NCBI GenBank assembly: GCA_018402765.1
Contig: JAGYIE010000006.1
Coordinates: forward strand, 1 to 60,741
Length of the DNA stretch: 60,741 bases
Origin: Vicingaceae bacterium
GTDB lineage: Bacteria > Bacteroidota > Bacteroidia > Flavobacteriales_E > Vicingaceae
Direction: 5' to 3'
Position 1 is the stretch's first letter; every line of letters starts with the position of its first letter. The notes under the pieces were generated by a model. The model did no database searches, had not been told where the DNA came from, and was given only the letters and a program-made list of their open reading frames with translations. The position numbers and the translations under genes were made by a program. Positions 10,276-18,719 of the stretch are shown here, piece by piece.

Positions 10276-11097
10276 ATGAATAGAGCTGAATTAATAGAAC
10301 AGATTAAGCAAAAGCGTAGTTTTTTATGTGTAGGATTAGATGCCGACATAGAAAAAATTCCTGCTCATTTAAAAGAATTAGAAGATCCTATCTTTGAGTT
10401 TAATAAAGCAATTATAGATGCGACAAAAGATTATTGTGTAGCGTATAAACCCAATATTGCTTTTTACGAAAGCCTAGGAAGCAAAGGGTGGATTAGCTTG
10501 GAGAAAACGTTGGCTTATATCCCAAAAGATATTTTTACGATTGCCGATGCAAAAAGGGGTGATATTGGAAATACATCAATACTATATGCTCGAGCATTTT
10601 TTGAGCACATGAACTTTGATTCGATAACAGTAGCTCCATATATGGGCAGTGACTCTGTACTTCCATTTTTAACTTACAAGAATAAATGGGTTATTTTATT
10701 GGCATTGACTTCTAATGAAGGAGCATTAGATTTTCAATTCATGACTTCTAATTCGTCAGGTTTGAAATTGCATGAAAAAGTTATTTTGAAAGCAAATACT
10801 TGGGGAAATAAAGACAATTTAATGTTTGTAGTCGGTGCAACTAGGCCTGAAATGCTTAAAGCAATTAGGAAAATTGCTCCTGATAACTTTTTGCTTGTTC
10901 CCGGTGTAGGAGCGCAAGGCGGAAATTTAGAAGAGGTCGCTAAAAACGGAATGAATAAAGAATGTGGTTTGTTGATTAATTCTAGTAGGGCAATTATTTA
11001 TGCCGACAGCACAGAGAATTTTGCTGAAGTAGCCAAAGAGCAAGCTAGAAAGCTACAAGAAGAAATGAAAATTTACTTAGATAGCTTCGGTATATAA
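10276..11097 (+). CDS. pyrF: Orotidine 5'-phosphate decarboxylase
   Basis: Last step of UMP synthesis. The 273-residue length and [11 protein letters not shown] motif (catalytic D91-K93 and the following Asp) mark the type 2 enzyme family common in Bacteroidota and Actinobacteria. Other landmarks: [14 protein letters not shown] at the N-terminus, [11 protein letters not shown], and the phosphate-binding [11 protein letters not shown] near the C-terminus. Three bases after prfA. Pairing a purine and a pyrimidine gene with a release factor in one operon may tie nucleotide supply to translation, which is inference. Confidence 0.96.
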   Translation: MNRAELIEQIKQKRSFLCVGLDADIEKIPAHLKELEDPIFEFNKAIIDATKDYCVAYKPNIAFYESLGSKGWISLEKTLAYIPKDIFTIADAKRGDIGNTSILYARAFFEHMNFDSITVAPYMGSDSVLPFLTYKNKWVILLALTSNEGALDFQFMTSNSSGLKLHEKVILKANTWGNKDNLMFVVGATRPEMLKAIRKIAPDNFLLVPGVGAQGGNLEEVAKNGMNKECGLLINSSRAIIYADSTENFAEVAKEQARKLQEEMKIYLDSFGI

Positions 11098-11108
11098 TTT
11101 TAAACGTC

Positions 11109-12383
11109 ATGAAAGAAGACTTTCTTCATTATTGCTGGAAATATCAATATTTCAAACCTGAAGAATTACTTACTTCTAATGGCGAGTCAATTGTTGTGAA
11201 GTCTGCCGGAATTCATAATACAAATTCAGGCCCTGATTTTCTAAACGCTCGATTGATTATTGGAGATAAAGAATGGGCAGGTAATGTTGAAATTCACATC
11301 AATAGCTCAGATTGGTATAAACATAAACATCAATCTGATAAATCGTATGATAGCGTTATCTTACATGTAGTTTTTAAATATGATGCTGAAGTTCTGCTAT
11401 CTGATGATTCAGTTATACCTACTTTAGAGTTGAATAGGTTGATTTATTCGGAAGCTTTTGATAATTATCAAAATCTATTAAATGAAACGGATTGGCTAGC
11501 TTGTAAAAATAGTGTAGCTAAATTAGACCAATTTACAGTAAATAATTGGTTAGATCGTTTGATAATTCAACGCTTAGAAAATAAGGTAGTTGCTATAGAA
11601 GAAGTGTTAAAACAAACGAATGGCGATTGGGAAAGAGTTTTTTATATTTGGTTAGCTAAGTATTTTGGTTTTAAAGTAAATAGCGAGGCCTTTTATCAAT
11701 TAGCTTTAAATATTCCTTTTCAACTCTATTCGAAATATGATAATTTGTTTCAAATAGAGGCATTGCTTTTTGGTCAGGCAGGTTTATTGGAGAAAAATTT
11801 TGTTGACAATTATCCCATTGCGCTTCAAAAAGAATTTCGATTCCTAGCGAAAAAACACCAGATGTATAAAATGGATGGCAGTAATTGGAAGTTTCTCCGA
11901 TTACGACCAGCTAATTTCCCAACGATTCGTCTATCACAATTTGCGCGTTTAATCTGGTCAAACAAAAAGTTGTTTTCAATAGTGCTGTCAGCAAAATCAG
12001 TGAATGAGTTGGTTGAACTACTAGAAACAGAAGCATCTGACTATTGGTCAAGTCACTTTTTATTCGATAAGCCCTCAAAAATAAATAAGTACACAAAACT
12101 GGGTGTTTCTGGAAAAAGAATTTTACTAATTAATACAGTATTACCTTTTATGTTTGCTTATGGCAAGTCTATTGATAATGTCAATTTATGCGATCAAGCA
12201 TTAAAGTTATTAGAAGAGCTTCCTTCAGAAAGAAACAATATCACTGACCATTTTAAGTTGTACGATATTCAATCAAGTAATGCATTTTTTTCCCAAGCTT
12301 TAATAGAACTAAGTACCAATTATTGTAAAACTAAAAATTGTTTAAATTGTGCTATCGGAAATCAACTAATAAAAAAACAATAA
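11109..12383 (+). CDS. DUF2851 family protein
   Basis: A 424-residue cytoplasmic protein with no signal peptide or membrane segment. I recognise the DUF2851 family from the opening EDFLHYCWKYQYF and the following HNTNSGPDFLNARL and WAGNVEIHINSSDWYKH blocks. The C-terminus ends in a small cysteine cluster (CKTKNCLNCAIGNQL), which could bind a metal. The function of the family is not known to me. Last but one gene of the purM-prfA-pyrF operon; its stop overlaps the next start (TAATG). Confidence 0.85.
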   Translation: MKEDFLHYCWKYQYFKPEELLTSNGESIVVKSAGIHNTNSGPDFLNARLIIGDKEWAGNVEIHINSSDWYKHKHQSDKSYDSVILHVVFKYDAEVLLSDDSVIPTLELNRLIYSEAFDNYQNLLNETDWLACKNSVAKLDQFTVNNWLDRLIIQRLENKVVAIEEVLKQTNGDWERVFYIWLAKYFGFKVNSEAFYQLALNIPFQLYSKYDNLFQIEALLFGQAGLLEKNFVDNYPIALQKEFRFLAKKHQMYKMDGSNWKFLRLRPANFPTIRLSQFARLIWSNKKLFSIVLSAKSVNELVELLETEASDYWSSHFLFDKPSKINKYTKLGVSGKRILLINTVLPFMFAYGKSIDNVNLCDQALKLLEELPSERNNITDHFKLYDIQSSNAFFSQALIELSTNYCKTKNCLNCAIGNQLIKKQ

Positions 12384-12616
12384 TGATGAAAAAAATTCAA
12401 GAGCTTTTCGAGCGCAACTTTTTTGGAGTTTGCGAATGGTGGGGGAATAAACTTGGAATTAAGATTTCTCGAATACGTTTATTCTTCATTTATTTCTCTT
12501 TTATTTCTGTTGGAATATCTTTTTTCGTTTACCTGACAATGGCTTTTATTTTAGAGCATAAGGAATTATTTAAAAGCGTTTTTACATCTAAAAAAACAAA
12601 TATTTGGGATTTATAA
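12383..12616 (+). CDS. PspC domain protein
   Basis: Small 77-residue membrane protein. The ATG at 12383 overlaps the previous stop codon and removes an implausible 15-residue N-terminal extension, so I choose it over the upstream in-frame start. Residues roughly 10-65 resemble a PspC domain: the FGVCEWWGNKLGIKISRIRLFFIY block followed, within that fold, by a hydrophobic segment ending FVYLTMAFILE. PspC proteins of proteobacteria act in envelope stress with PspA and PspB; no such partner is nearby, so the role here is unknown. Confidence 0.8.
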   Translation: MMKKIQELFERNFFGVCEWWGNKLGIKISRIRLFFIYFSFISVGISFFVYLTMAFILEHKELFKSVFTSKKTNIWDL

Positions 12617-12659
12617 TTCCGAGATTTATTTAATATATAAATAGAAAAAGATACCTCAA

Positions 12660-13568
12660 TTGAAGAAAATACTAATTACAGGTAGCAATGGGCTTTTAGG
12701 ACAAAAAATAGTTCATAATATTCTTTCAAAAAGAAAAGATTCCTACGAGCTATTAGCTACATCTAAGGGAAGGAATCGAATTTCTCTTCGAACGGGTTAT
12801 AAATATGCCACTTTAGATATTTCAAATGCTAAAGAAGTAGAAGGGTTGTTTAGTAAATTTCAGCCGGATGTAGTTATTAATACGGCGGCCATGACCAATG
12901 TGGATGAATGTGAGGAGAAAAAGGAGCTTTGCCGTGTTTTGAATGTTAATTCGGTATTGAATTTAATTCGTTCTTCTAAGATGGTTAATGCGCATTTAAT
13001 TCATCTTTCTACTGATTTTATATTTGATGGTGAAAACGGTCCATACTCAGAATACGATACTGCTAATCCATTAAGTTTTTACGGTCAATCAAAATACGAT
13101 GCAGAGAAGCGAATACAAGAAAGTGATATTTCTTGGAGTATTGTCAGGACTATAATTGTTTACGGGGTTGGTGAAAAATTGAGTCGATCAAATATTGTTT
13201 TATGGGCAAAAGAAGCACTTGAAAAAGAACAGTTGCTAAGAATTGTAAACGATCAGTTTAGGTCACCAACACTAGCAGAAGATCTTGCAGAAGGTTGCTT
13301 GTTAATTGCAGACAAGCAGAAGAAAGGCATTTTTCATATTTCAGGAAAAGATTTAATGAGTATTTTAGAATTGGTAAAACGGGTTGCTAAATACTTTAAT
13401 CTTTCCACTTCAGGAATCTCAGAAACATCTTCTAACGCATTAAGCCAAACGGCTAAGCGTCCACCTAAAACTGGCTTTATATTAGATAAAGCTTATAATG
13501 AGTTAGGTTACAGTCCTCATGCTTTTGAAGAAGGTCTTCGAGTTTTAGAAGCGCAGCTAAAAGCATAA
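12660..13568 (+). CDS. SDR-family sugar nucleotide reductase, RmlD-like
   Basis: 302-residue Rossmann-fold protein of the dTDP-4-dehydrorhamnose reductase type. The NAD(P)-binding GSNGLLG (residues 8-14) begins only seven residues from the start, which supports a TTG start at 12660; no ATG is available in frame upstream. VINTAAMTNVDECE and the catalytic Y141-x3-K145 pair (YGQSK) are RmlD-like. No other dTDP-rhamnose genes are nearby, so the substrate is unknown; several Bacteroidota paralogues with this fold are uncharacterised. Confidence 0.85.
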   Translation: MKKILITGSNGLLGQKIVHNILSKRKDSYELLATSKGRNRISLRTGYKYATLDISNAKEVEGLFSKFQPDVVINTAAMTNVDECEEKKELCRVLNVNSVLNLIRSSKMVNAHLIHLSTDFIFDGENGPYSEYDTANPLSFYGQSKYDAEKRIQESDISWSIVRTIIVYGVGEKLSRSNIVLWAKEALEKEQLLRIVNDQFRSPTLAEDLAEGCLLIADKQKKGIFHISGKDLMSILELVKRVAKYFNLSTSGISETSSNALSQTAKRPPKTGFILDKAYNELGYSPHAFEEGLRVLEAQLKA

Positions 13569-13576
13569 AAAAACAA

Positions 13577-13584
13577 TATATTTG
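13577..13584 (+). promoter_or_regulatory. -7 promoter element upstream of the symporter gene
   Basis: TATATTTG matches TAnnTTTG exactly, 32 bases before the ATG at 13617. No convincing TTG at the -33 position. Confidence 0.45.
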
Positions 13585-13616
13585 TTACAATTAGAATATT
13601 AAAAACCCCACCATAC

Positions 13617-15689
13617 ATGTTGAGATTATTATTATTATTCATTACTTCTATTTTACTTATTGCAAATGTAGCTGCTTCAGAATTAAAGGTTTCTTTCACC
13701 GTTGTGAATCCAACTGTTGAAATAAATGATGGTGAAGCCAGAGTGACCGTTAAAGGAGGGGTTCCTCCTTATTCGTATAAATGGAATAAAGAAAGCATTA
13801 AATTAACCTCTGATATCGCGACAGGGCTAACTGAAGGTGAAGAATTTAATGTAGAGGTTAAAGATTCATTTGGACAAGTGGCTATGGTTGCAGGTATTGT
13901 TCCTGCTAAATCAGTACCTGAGTATTTAAATTCTTTTGTAAAACCTTTGGTGGGTGTCATGAGTGATATTCTCTTTTGGGATCCTTTTTCTGAATTAGGG
14001 ATTTATGACCCTGTAGTTTATGCCGATCTAAAAAATGTAAAAGCTCCTGGTTGGACAGACCCAGAGGTAGTTAAGATCACGCTAAAAAAGTGGAAAGTTC
14101 AAGAAGGATCCATTGTTAAGAAAGGAGACTTAATCGCAATTGTTTCGCAAGATAATTCTAATGACTTAGAAGTATTCGCTAATGCCGATGGAAAGTTAAG
14201 ACAAAATACCAAAGAGGGAAATGTGATTTTTGATGCTAATAACATTAATGACATTATAGCTGTAGGTGCTGAAAATATGGCTTCTATCATTTATAATCAT
14301 CCGCAACCAGTCCTACACCCGAATGGAACCATTCAAGAAAAAGGCATCCCATTTATTGTCGTATGGTTGGTGCTAGGGGCAATATTCTTTACCATTAGAA
14401 TGAAGTTTATTAATATCAGGGGTTTTAAACACGCAATTCAGCTGGTTCAAGGAAAATTTACAGATCCAAGTAAGCAAGAAGAAGGGGAGGTTTCTCATTT
14501 TCAAGCATTAACAACAGCTTTGTCAGGAACTGTTGGCTTAGGGAATATTGCAGGTGTCGCAGTAGCGATTACCCTTGGAGGACCCGGAGCAACTTTCTGG
14601 ATGATTATAGCAGGATTGATTGGCATGGCAAGTAAGTTTACCGAATGCACATTAGGTGTTAAGTACCGAATAATGGGCAAAGATGGAGACGTATCAGGAG
14701 GGCCAATGTATTATTTGAGTGAAGGTTTGAAAAGAAAAGGATATCCTAAGTTAGGAAAGGTGCTTGCTGTTTTGTTTGCAATCCTATGCGTTGGCGGTTC
14801 TTTCGGTGGTGGTAATATGTTTCAAGCAAATCAAGCATTTGCTCAACTTTCAGGAGAGTTCTCAAGCCTAGAAGGGATGGGATTTTGGTTTGGATTAGTA
14901 CTCGCCCTATTGGTAGCCATTGTAATCATAGGAGGGATCAAGAGTATTGCAAAAGTTACTGATAAAATTGTTCCTTTTATGACTGGAATTTATGTATTAT
15001 TCGCCTTAATAATCATCGGAATAAATTTCTCAAATGTTGGGGACGTGTTTTATGAAATTTATGAAGGCGCATTTAATTCTCCTGCTATTAAAGGTGGTGT
15101 AATTGGTGTTTTAATAGTTGGATTTCAAAGAGCTGCTTTCTCAAATGAGGCAGGTGTAGGTTCTGCATCTATTGCACACTCCGCATCCAAAACAAATGAA
15201 CCTGTAAGTGAAGGAATCGTTGCATTGTTGGAGCCATTTGTTGATACAGTTTTAGTATGTACAATGACTGCTTTAGTTCTGGTTTTTACCGGCTTTGCAG
15301 ATGGCACAACAGGTCTAGAAGGGTCAGAGTTAACTTCGGCCGCTTTTGGATCAGTGTTCCCTTGGTTTTCCTTGATACTTGTAATCGCCATTTTTCTCTT
15401 TGCGTTTTCTACAATGATTTCTTGGTCTTATTACGGACTAAAAGCATGGACATATCTATTTGGCGCAAGTAAAAAAGTTGAGAATCTATATAAGTTTATA
15501 TTTTGTGTGTTTATTGTTATCGGTTCATCTATTGGTTTAGGCGCTGTGCTTGATTTCTCAGATTTAATGATTCTCGGAATGGCTTTTCCGAATATCTTAG
15601 GCTTATTAATTCTTTCTAAAGAAGTTCGACTAGATATGAATTCTTACTTCAAAAGAATTAAATCAGGTGAAATTAAACGATTTAAGTAG
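13617..15689 (+). CDS. Alanine:cation symporter (AGCS family) with large periplasmic N-terminus
   Basis: 690-residue inner-membrane transporter. Residues about 245-690 are a complete AGCS (AlsT/DagA-type) sodium:alanine symporter: [17 protein letters not shown] at the first helix, [27 protein letters not shown] and [17 protein letters not shown]. The first 240 residues are extra: a signal peptide (1-20), an SprB-repeat-like beta domain about 24-95 with [11 protein letters not shown], a conserved-looking [14 protein letters not shown] segment near 120-132, and a biotinyl/lipoyl-like fold about 138-215 ([16 protein letters not shown]). The lipoyl-like part lacks an obvious MK or DK modification site. 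Substrate class is inferred from the family. Confidence 0.9.
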   Translation: MLRLLLLFITSILLIANVAASELKVSFTVVNPTVEINDGEARVTVKGGVPPYSYKWNKESIKLTSDIATGLTEGEEFNVEVKDSFGQVAMVAGIVPAKSVPEYLNSFVKPLVGVMSDILFWDPFSELGIYDPVVYADLKNVKAPGWTDPEVVKITLKKWKVQEGSIVKKGDLIAIVSQDNSNDLEVFANADGKLRQNTKEGNVIFDANNINDIIAVGAENMASIIYNHPQPVLHPNGTIQEKGIPFIVVWLVLGAIFFTIRMKFINIRGFKHAIQLVQGKFTDPSKQEEGEVSHFQALTTALSGTVGLGNIAGVAVAITLGGPGATFWMIIAGLIGMASKFTECTLGVKYRIMGKDGDVSGGPMYYLSEGLKRKGYPKLGKVLAVLFAILCVGGSFGGGNMFQANQAFAQLSGEFSSLEGMGFWFGLVLALLVAIVIIGGIKSIAKVTDKIVPFMTGIYVLFALIIIGINFSNVGDVFYEIYEGAFNSPAIKGGVIGVLIVGFQRAAFSNEAGVGSASIAHSASKTNEPVSEGIVALLEPFVDTVLVCTMTALVLVFTGFADGTTGLEGSELTSAAFGSVFPWFSLILVIAIFLFAFSTMISWSYYGLKAWTYLFGASKKVENLYKFIFCVFIVIGSSIGLGAVLDFSDLMILGMAFPNILGLLILSKEVRLDMNSYFKRIKSGEIKRFK

Positions 15690-15732
15690 TTCTGTGTTTT
15701 AAAAATCAGTATTTTAGGGTTTTTAAGCCCTA

Positions 15733-16692
15733 ATGAGAAAACAAATACAAGATTTTTTTACTTTTTCTTCCGGTGAGAAAGCAGGAATTTTTACCCTTTC
15801 TGTTATCATTTTATCGTTAATAGGTATGTTGTTCTTTACCGAACAAATTAATAATGCATTGTTGCCAAGTAAAGAAGAAATTAGATTATTAAAGAGTCAG
15901 TTTCAGCAAGAGTTAGAAGAATTTAAAAGGGCGGACTCTTTAAGAAGATGGAATGAAAAAAGGGAAGAGATTATTTTTGCTCAAGTTACGGATACTTTAA
16001 TTGACAAATCCAATATAACCAATACGCCTACTTTCAATCCAAACGACTTTACGCTAGAATTAGGAAGTTTAATTGGACTTTCTGAAAAACAATCTCAATC
16101 AATACTTAACTATATACATAAAGGTGGTCTATTTAGGAAGAAGGAAGACTTTAAAAAAATGTATGTCATTTCTTCAGAAAAATACGAGGAATTGGAACCT
16201 TATATCTTATTACCTGATAAATTTGATCCAAAGAATCAAATGGAAAATAATTCTAATATTCCCAAAGTAAAAGAAACCAAACCGTACCCGAACATAATCG
16301 CAAACCTCAATGTCGCAGATTCGGCAACATTGGTACGAGTGAAAGGTATCGGACCGTTTTATGCTAAATCTATTGTTAAATACAGAGATGAATTGGGTGG
16401 CTTTGTATCAAAAAAACAATTACTTGAAATTTATGGAATGGATGAAGAGCGCTTTATTAAGTTAGATTCATTACTCATACTTCCGATTAAAGATCCTTAT
16501 CGAAAAATTAACGTTAATACAATTACCATTGATGAATTAAAGAAACATCCGTACTTTGATTGGAATTTATCCCGATCTTTAGTCAACTATAGAGAGAATC
16601 ATGGTAAATTTAAATCAATTGAGGACTTAAAGAAATTGAGGTTGATTGACGCTGAATTATATCGTAAAATTGCACCTTATATAACGCTTTAA
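15733..16692 (+). CDS. Helix-hairpin-helix protein, ComEA-like
   Basis: 319-residue protein with one N-terminal membrane helix (about 18-35) and several helix-hairpin-helix units outside it: one near 105-160, one near 190-245 (LNVADSATLVRVKGIGPFYAKSI, of which VKGIGPFYA is the hairpin) and one near 257-315. ComEA-type HhH pairs bind DNA non-specifically during uptake, but membrane-anchored HhH proteins of Bacteroidota are not all competence factors, so only DNA binding is inferred. It is 2 bases from apt and probably co-transcribed with it. Confidence 0.8.
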   Translation: MRKQIQDFFTFSSGEKAGIFTLSVIILSLIGMLFFTEQINNALLPSKEEIRLLKSQFQQELEEFKRADSLRRWNEKREEIIFAQVTDTLIDKSNITNTPTFNPNDFTLELGSLIGLSEKQSQSILNYIHKGGLFRKKEDFKKMYVISSEKYEELEPYILLPDKFDPKNQMENNSNIPKVKETKPYPNIIANLNVADSATLVRVKGIGPFYAKSIVKYRDELGGFVSKKQLLEIYGMDEERFIKLDSLLILPIKDPYRKINVNTITIDELKKHPYFDWNLSRSLVNYRENHGKFKSIEDLKKLRLIDAELYRKIAPYITL

Positions 16693-16694
16693 GA

Positions 16695-17222
16695 ATGCTA
16701 GAAGATAAAATTAAAAATACCATCCGCGATGTGATTGATTTTCCGAAAGAAGGAATTATTTTTAAGGATATAACTCCTATTTTAGAAGATGTGAGATTAA
16801 CTTCAGAAATCACCGATGCACTTGTTCAAAAAAGTAAAATGCTACAACCGGATGCAATCGTAGGTATAGAAAGTCGCGGATTCTTTTGGGGCATTTTAAT
16901 GGCGCAGAGTTTAGGAGTTCCTTTTATTCCCGTTCGTAAAAAGGGAAAACTTCCATACAAGACTATTTCCTATAAGTACGATCTAGAATATGGCTCCGCT
17001 GAAATAGAAATGCATGAAGATGCAATCTGCGAAGGTATGAATGTTTTGATTCATGACGATTTATTAGCAACAGGGGGAACTGCAATGGCTGCCGCTGAGT
17101 TAGTAAATTCACAAAATGCAAATGTTGTTGGATTTACATTTTTAGTAAATCTTACATTTTTAGAGGGAAACAAGCGTCTAAAACCTTATACAAATAACAT
17201 AATAAGCCTAGTAAACTATTAA
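16695..17222 (+). CDS. apt: Adenine phosphoribosyltransferase
   Basis: Purine salvage: adenine plus PRPP to AMP. The 175-residue length is typical. Landmarks are IRDVIDFPKEGIIFKDITP at the N-terminus, AIVGIESRGFFWG, VPVRKKGKLPYKT-type flexible loop (here IPVRKKGKLPYKT), and the PRPP-binding LIHDDLLATGGTAMAA around residues 118-130. Starts 2 bases after the HhH gene and precedes the acyl-CoA dehydrogenase by 12 bases. Confidence 0.97.
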   Translation: MLEDKIKNTIRDVIDFPKEGIIFKDITPILEDVRLTSEITDALVQKSKMLQPDAIVGIESRGFFWGILMAQSLGVPFIPVRKKGKLPYKTISYKYDLEYGSAEIEMHEDAICEGMNVLIHDDLLATGGTAMAAAELVNSQNANVVGFTFLVNLTFLEGNKRLKPYTNNIISLVNY

Positions 17223-17234
17223 AAATAGAATCGA

Positions 17235-18374
17235 ATGAATTTTGAGTACAATGAAAACCAAAAGATGATTGCGGACATGATTCGCGATTTTGCTGACGCC
17301 CATATTCGTCCTGATATGATGAAATGGGACGAAAGTCAAGAATTTCCGATCCATATATTTAAAGAGTTAGGTAAACTTGGATTGATGGGTGTTTTAGTTC
17401 CGACTAAATATGGAGGCTCAGGTTTTACTTATGACGAGTACGTTACCGCTATATCAGAGCTTTCTAAAGTATGTGGGTCTATAGGTCTTTCTGTTGCCGC
17501 CCATAATTCTTTATGTACAGGTCATATTATGGCTTTTGGTAATGAGGAACAAAAGCAAAAGTATTTACCAAGACTTGCAACCGCAGAGTTTATTGGAGGG
17601 TGGGCGTTAACTGAACCGAATACAGGTTCAGATGCAATGCGAATGAAATGCACAGCTATTGAAGATGGAGATGATTATGTAATCAATGGAACAAAATGTT
17701 GGATTACTCACGGGAAGAGTTCAGATGTTGTTGTAGTTATAGTTAGAACAGGAGATTTACTTGATTCTCATGGAATGACAACATTTATAGTCGATAGAAG
17801 TAATCCTGGGCTAAAAGCCGGAAAAAAGGAAGATAAGCTTGGAATGCGAGCATCAGAAACTGCAGAAGTTATCTTTGACAATTGCAGGGTGTCAAAATCA
17901 GCAATTTTAGGAAATGTCGGTGATGGATTTATACAGGCCATGAAAATATTAGATGGTGGTCGAATTTCTATTGCAGCCTTGGGTTTAGGTATTGCAAAAG
18001 GAGCATATCAGGCCTCAGTAAAGTATTCTAAAGAACGAGAGCAATTCGGCAAACCAATTTCAGATTTTCAAGCTATTGCATTTAAAATTGCAGATATGGC
18101 AACTGAAATAGAGGCAGCAGAATTGTTAATCTATCATTCTGCAGATCTAAAAAATAGAGGTCAAAAGATGACTAAAGAGTCTGCAATAGCAAAATATTAT
18201 TCTTCAGAAATTGCCGTTAAAATCGCTACTGATGCGATTCAAGTTTTTGGCGGATATGGCTACACTAAAGAGTTTCCCGTAGAGAAATTTTATAGAGATG
18301 CTAAACTGTGTACGATTGGAGAAGGCACCTCTGAGATACAAAAACTAGTTATTTCAAGAGAAATTTTGAAGTAG
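17235..18374 (+). CDS. Acyl-CoA dehydrogenase
   Basis: FAD-dependent alpha,beta-dehydrogenation of an acyl-CoA. At 379 residues with a catalytic glutamate at E363 in GEGTSEIQ, it matches short/branched-chain acyl-CoA dehydrogenases. FAD-binding blocks WALTEPNTGSDA and WITHGKSSDV, the ReQFGKPISDFQAI region, and IQVFGGYGYTKEFPVEK are all present. It probably feeds electrons to an ETF not encoded here. The exact chain length cannot be told from sequence. Last gene of the HhH-apt run. Confidence 0.95.
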   Translation: MNFEYNENQKMIADMIRDFADAHIRPDMMKWDESQEFPIHIFKELGKLGLMGVLVPTKYGGSGFTYDEYVTAISELSKVCGSIGLSVAAHNSLCTGHIMAFGNEEQKQKYLPRLATAEFIGGWALTEPNTGSDAMRMKCTAIEDGDDYVINGTKCWITHGKSSDVVVVIVRTGDLLDSHGMTTFIVDRSNPGLKAGKKEDKLGMRASETAEVIFDNCRVSKSAILGNVGDGFIQAMKILDGGRISIAALGLGIAKGAYQASVKYSKEREQFGKPISDFQAIAFKIADMATEIEAAELLIYHSADLKNRGQKMTKESAIAKYYSSEIAVKIATDAIQVFGGYGYTKEFPVEKFYRDAKLCTIGEGTSEIQKLVISREILK

Positions 18375-18405
18375 TTGTTTTATTATTAAAAAATAGCTAC
18401 TTTTG
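18375..18405 (+). promoter_or_regulatory. Promoter of rpsU
   Basis: TTG at 18375-18377 immediately after the preceding stop codon, and an exact TAnnTTTG (TACTTTTG) at 18398-18405, spacer 20 bases. Leader of roughly 25-30 bases to the rpsU ATG. Confidence 0.7.
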
Positions 18406-18424
18406 TGCTCCAATTAAATTTAAT

Positions 18425-18432
18425 AAAAAGGA
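18425..18432 (+). promoter_or_regulatory. Shine-Dalgarno sequence of rpsU
   Basis: AAAAAGGA differs at one base from the anti-SD complement AGAAAGGA and lies 6 bases before the ATG. Nearly all other genes in this window have no SD, so this one stands out. It fits the reported control of rpsU by bS21 in Flavobacterium. Confidence 0.6.
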
Positions 18433-18438
18433 TTTACG

Positions 18439-18630
18439 ATGATTATAGTTCCTGTAAAAGAAGGAGAAAACATTGAGAGAGCGCTTAAAAAGTTCAAGAA
18501 GAAATTTGATAAAACTGGCGTTGTTAAAGAGTTAAGAGAGCGTCAACAATTTGACAAACCTTCTGTGACCAATAGACAGCAAAAGTTAAAAGCGATCTAC
18601 AAGCAGCACTTGCAGCAAGAAGAGGCATAA
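18439..18630 (+). CDS. rpsU: 30S ribosomal protein S21 (bS21)
   Basis: 63-residue basic ribosomal protein that sits by the 3' end of 16S rRNA in the 30S subunit. Sequence MIIVPVKEGENIERALKKF, then KFDKTGVVKELRERQ, is characteristic, with a basic C-terminus. It has its own promoter and an SD-like leader, while its neighbours lack SDs. In Bacteroidota bS21 helps hide the anti-SD of 16S rRNA, so ribosomes short of bS21 would favour this message: a likely autoregulatory loop (known for Flavobacterium, inferred here). A long hairpin follows the stop. Confidence 0.97.
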   Translation: MIIVPVKEGENIERALKKFKKKFDKTGVVKELRERQQFDKPSVTNRQQKLKAIYKQHLQQEEA

Positions 18631-18655
18631 GCCGTACTTGTTTTAGATATATCTT

Positions 18656-18719
18656 AAAGAGATATAGTCTTTATTAAAACTAAATCATAATTTAGTAATA
18701 AAGCTATATCTCTTTTTTT
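18656..18719 (+). terminator. Long terminator hairpin between rpsU and xerC
   Basis: Outer arms AAAGAGATATAG (18656-18667) and CTATATCTCTTT (18704-18715), then CTTTATTA (18669-18676) with TAATAAAG (18696-18703), then an inner CTAAAT/ATTTAG hairpin; one bulged T. The T run ends at the base before the xerC ATG (18720). Confidence 0.88.
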
